Source: a virus. From it: a DNA stretch of 22,859 nt. Of the stretch, positions 21,105 through 22,859 are shown in pieces (positions within the stretch are counted from its first letter, which is position 1; every line of letters begins with the position of its first letter). The stretch is taken from the IMG/VR virus record IMGVR_UViG_3300005096_000445, positions 1 to 22,859 of that record, one strand, 5' to 3'. Under the pieces are notes generated by a model. That model was not told the origin of the DNA, did no database searches, and was given only the letters and a program-made list of their open reading frames with translations. The position numbers and the translations under genes are program-made.

Positions 21105-22163
21105 ATGAAACGCAAGGCACAACAACCCAACCCTATCGCAGTTTGTGCGCTCCTTGTGCAGGCCGATAGCGATGTCATTCAGCTTTTTCCCGCTGGAGAG
21201 TTCGATGCGCCACGCGGCTCAATGCGTGGATCTGGCACTTGGAAGCTCAACGCTTTAATAGCTGCCACACTGATTGCTCGTGTTGCTCAACGCAAAAACC
21301 CCATACCCATTGATTACGAGCATCAGATCCTAAATGCTGACCAAAACGGACGACCTGCACCTGCTGCCGGTTGGGTTGATCCGCACTCACTGGAGTGGCG
21401 TGATGGTGATGGTTTATATGCTGCTGTGAAATGGACGGACCGTGCGAAGGCACACATCAAAGCTGATGAGTATCGCTACATTAGTCCTGTATTCCCTTAT
21501 AGCAAATCAACAGGGGCTGTTCTGGATCTACTGCATGCCAGTCTGACCAACGTCCCTGCTATCGATGGCATGGATTCTGTTAGTGCGCTTGCTGCTGCCA
21601 AATTCGGTTTAAACCAATCCAATGAGGAACCTCAAATGGAAGAACTCCTAAAACTGTTCGGTCTGGCATCTGATGCTGGCGAAGTTAAGGTTATTGCTGC
21701 CTGTAAAGCAATGATTCAAAAGAACGCTGATCTACAGGCTGATCTCACAAAGAAAGAGGAAGCGATAGCTGCGGCTAAAACTTCAACCCCTGATCCTGCT
21801 AAGTTTGCCCCCATTGCTGTAGTTACAGAACTGCAAACAGAAGTAGCAGCCTTAAAGTCAAGTAATGCAAAACGCGATGTTGATGACCTGATTGAACCTG
21901 CTATTGCTGATGGCCGGTTGGTGGGTGATGAAAATATCAAATGGGCGCGTGAGCTGGGTGAATCTAACTTTGCAGCCCTCAAAACCTATATTGACAATGC
22001 CCAGCCAATAGCCGCTTTGAGTGGCAACCAAACCCAAGGCAAAAAACCCACAGGCTTAAACGCCGAGGGAGAGCTGTCAGACGAAGGGTTAGCCGTCTGT
22101 AAGCAGATGGGAATCGATCCTGAAGAGTACAAAAAGACCCTCGAAGAAGAGTCGCACACCTAA
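21105..22163 (+). CDS. I: Mu gpI-like head maturation protease with internal scaffold
   Basis: 352 residues. The N-terminal protease part (1-175) shows PIPIDYEHQILNA (catalytic His in DYEHQ), AAGWVDPHSLEWRDGDGLYA, YRYISPVFPY and LLHASLTNVPAIDGM (Ser in ASLT), the pattern of the Mu-like protease family. The C-terminal part is a helical scaffold with a coiled coil (MIQKNADLQADLTKKEEAIA) and a short end typical for capsid binding. It guides capsid assembly and is then degraded by its own protease. Confidence 0.94.
   Translation: MKRKAQQPNPIAVCALLVQADSDVIQLFPAGEFDAPRGSMRGSGTWKLNALIAATLIARVAQRKNPIPIDYEHQILNADQNGRPAPAAGWVDPHSLEWRDGDGLYAAVKWTDRAKAHIKADEYRYISPVFPYSKSTGAVLDLLHASLTNVPAIDGMDSVSALAAAKFGLNQSNEEPQMEELLKLFGLASDAGEVKVIAACKAMIQKNADLQADLTKKEEAIAAAKTSTPDPAKFAPIAVVTELQTEVAALKSSNAKRDVDDLIEPAIADGRLVGDENIKWARELGESNFAALKTYIDNAQPIAALSGNQTQGKKPTGLNAEGELSDEGLAVCKQMGIDPEEYKKTLEEESHT
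21636..22163 (+). CDS. Z: Nested scaffold protein (Mu Z-like), internal in-frame start
   Basis: ATG 21636 lies in frame within the I gene (codon 178) right at the protease/scaffold border and is preceded by GAGGAA (21624-21629) six bases upstream. It would yield a 175-residue scaffold, MEELLKLFGLASDAGEV onward, exactly like Mu gene Z inside gene I. The ribosome site is better than that of the full-length gene. Confidence 0.7.
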   Translation: MEELLKLFGLASDAGEVKVIAACKAMIQKNADLQADLTKKEEAIAAAKTSTPDPAKFAPIAVVTELQTEVAALKSSNAKRDVDDLIEPAIADGRLVGDENIKWARELGESNFAALKTYIDNAQPIAALSGNQTQGKKPTGLNAEGELSDEGLAVCKQMGIDPEEYKKTLEEESHT

Positions 22164-22174
22164 TCACTACCGTA

Positions 22175-22192
22175 GGGCGGGCTATGCCCGCC
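22175..22192. repeat. REP-like GC palindrome after the protease gene
   Basis: GGCGGGC (22176-22182), TAT, GCCCGCC (22186-22192): a 7-bp stem with a 3-base loop and no T-run. GTAGGGCGGGCTATGCCCGCC-type palindromes are common dispersed repeats in bacteria. Here it may tune expression between protease/scaffold and the abundant decoration and capsid proteins. Confidence 0.5.
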
Positions 22193-22241
22193 ACTTGTGC
22201 CCGTTTTCTGGGTATCTGATCAACAAGCAGAGGAATCACAA

Positions 22242-22643
22242 ATGACCGCCCTCACGAAAGACCGCAATACCCCTTGCCGCACCGGCTCGTCCTACAACGA
22301 TCCAGTAGCTGCTGGCGTAAAAATATACGCTGGTTCCATCACTGTACTCGACGCTGCGGGTAACGCCGCCCCTGGTAGCGCGGCTACCGGCTTAAAGGCG
22401 CGTGGCATGGCTCAAGAGCAAGTAGACAACAGTGCAGGCTCTGCAGGTGAAAAGGCGGTAAACAGTCGCCCAGGTATTTACCAGCTCGCTAATGACGGCA
22501 CCATTACTCGCGCTGACATTGGCGGCACAGCCTACATCGTGGATGACCAAACCGTTGCAGATAACGACGGCACCGGCACCCGCTCTGCTGCTGGCAAAAT
22601 CGAAGATGTTGACTCAGGCGGTGTCTGGGTGCAGCTCGGCTAA
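22242..22643 (+). CDS. Head decoration/cement protein, DUF2190-like
   Basis: 133 residues from ATG 22242 with AGAGGAA upstream; the frame extends to 22197 but without a ribosome site. The protein is Gly/Ala/Thr-rich and beta-like (KIYAGSITVLDAAGNAAPGS, ATGLKARGMAQEQVDN; GGTAYIVDDQTVADNDGTGT, ending GGVWVQLG). Capsid cement proteins of this type are encoded between the protease and major head genes in many Mu-like phages. They stabilise the expanded capsid. Confidence 0.8.
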   Translation: MTALTKDRNTPCRTGSSYNDPVAAGVKIYAGSITVLDAAGNAAPGSAATGLKARGMAQEQVDNSAGSAGEKAVNSRPGIYQLANDGTITRADIGGTAYIVDDQTVADNDGTGTRSAAGKIEDVDSGGVWVQLG

Positions 22644-22688
22644 CCCCCCCTTCCAGACAGTGTTAATTATTCCTAAAGGAACGCAATC

Positions 22689-22859
22689 ATGAAAACAGTA
22701 ATCTTTTTACTCCTGGCTGTAGTGGCGGTTTTTGCAGCCGTTCCACTCCAGGCCGACCCCACCATTACCGCCCTTGCTGCACTGTCAGATCCCACTGGCT
22801 TGGTTGGCTTTGGTATGGCGGGCATGCTGGTCAATGCTGCCAGCATTAACTCTGTTTTT
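22689..22859 (+). CDS. T: Major head protein (gpT-like) N-terminus with leader, partial
   Basis: 57 codons to the window end; AAAGGA before ATG 22689. Residues 1-22 look like a signal peptide (MKTVIFLLLAVVAVFAAVPL, QA). A short link follows, then MLVNAASINSVF from codon 46, which resembles the usual start of gpT-type major head proteins (I/V-VNAANL-x-x-L/F). The frame is open throughout, with an in-frame ATG at 22824 but no good ribosome site there. Either the capsid protein carries a hydrophobic leader removed later, or a small membrane protein gene has fused to it. It lacks its 3' end. Confidence 0.7.
   Translation, partial: MKTVIFLLLAVVAVFAAVPLQADPTITALAALSDPTGLVGFGMAGMLVNAASINSVF

Overview
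This window is the left and central part of a Mu-like transposable prophage (Saltoviruses-type layout). The host is most likely a gammaproteobacterium. The phage assignment rests on gene order and protein motifs: leftward repressor, Ner, DDE transposase with a Mu-type N-terminal HTH, MuB-like ATPase, early genes with DUF3164, DUF2786 and gp16-type products, a Mor-family activator, then lysis, gp25/26/27, terminase gp28, portal gp29, F, G, I/Z, a decoration protein and the start of the major head protein. The host guess rests on moderate GC and on a palindromic element (CCTCGTTCCCACGC...) of a kind I recall from gammaproteobacterial genomes. The prophage left end is not recognisable in bases 1-72, and the tail and right end lie beyond the window.

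Layout. 73-773: repressor, divergent control region with repeated GCTGCAACC half-sites, and Ner. 1066-4921: two small genes, transposase A and target activator B. 4923-10292: a dense early operon of small proteins, many joined by ATGA overlaps, including a DnaJ-type zinc-finger protein whose flanks resemble the last third of the DNA polymerase III beta clamp. It also holds one unusual 185-base untranslated segment full of hairpins (7198-7382). 10271-12686: regulators (Mor, winged helix, Rha-type, BRO-N type). The BRO-N gene sits behind what looks like a complete c4-type antisense RNA module: promoter, roughly 77-nt RNA, terminator, short leader ORF, and a masked ribosome-binding site.

12687-13303: accessory island with a MITE-like palindrome and a leftward gene for a small exported protein. 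13304-15069: lysis-region genes (amidase, alpha/beta-hydrolase-like protein, gp25/gp26-like proteins). 15075-22859: packaging and head genes. A nearly identical 22-base element lies just upstream of the amidase gene and of the I protease gene, the two places where Mu has its Plys and PI late promoters. A degenerate tRNA-like sequence lies antisense between F and G. The F-type head protein carries an extra C-terminal domain that looks like a PBECR-type nuclease. The final, partial gene joins a signal-peptide-like leader in frame to the start of the gpT-type major head protein.

How it works together: repressor and Ner control the early promoter. A and B carry out replicative transposition. Mor, made at the end of the early operon, presumably switches on the late genes. 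The Rha and BRO-N proteins are candidates for anti-repressors or host-specific regulators, with BRO-N apparently held back by the c4-like RNA. All functions are inferred from sequence reading; no searches were run.
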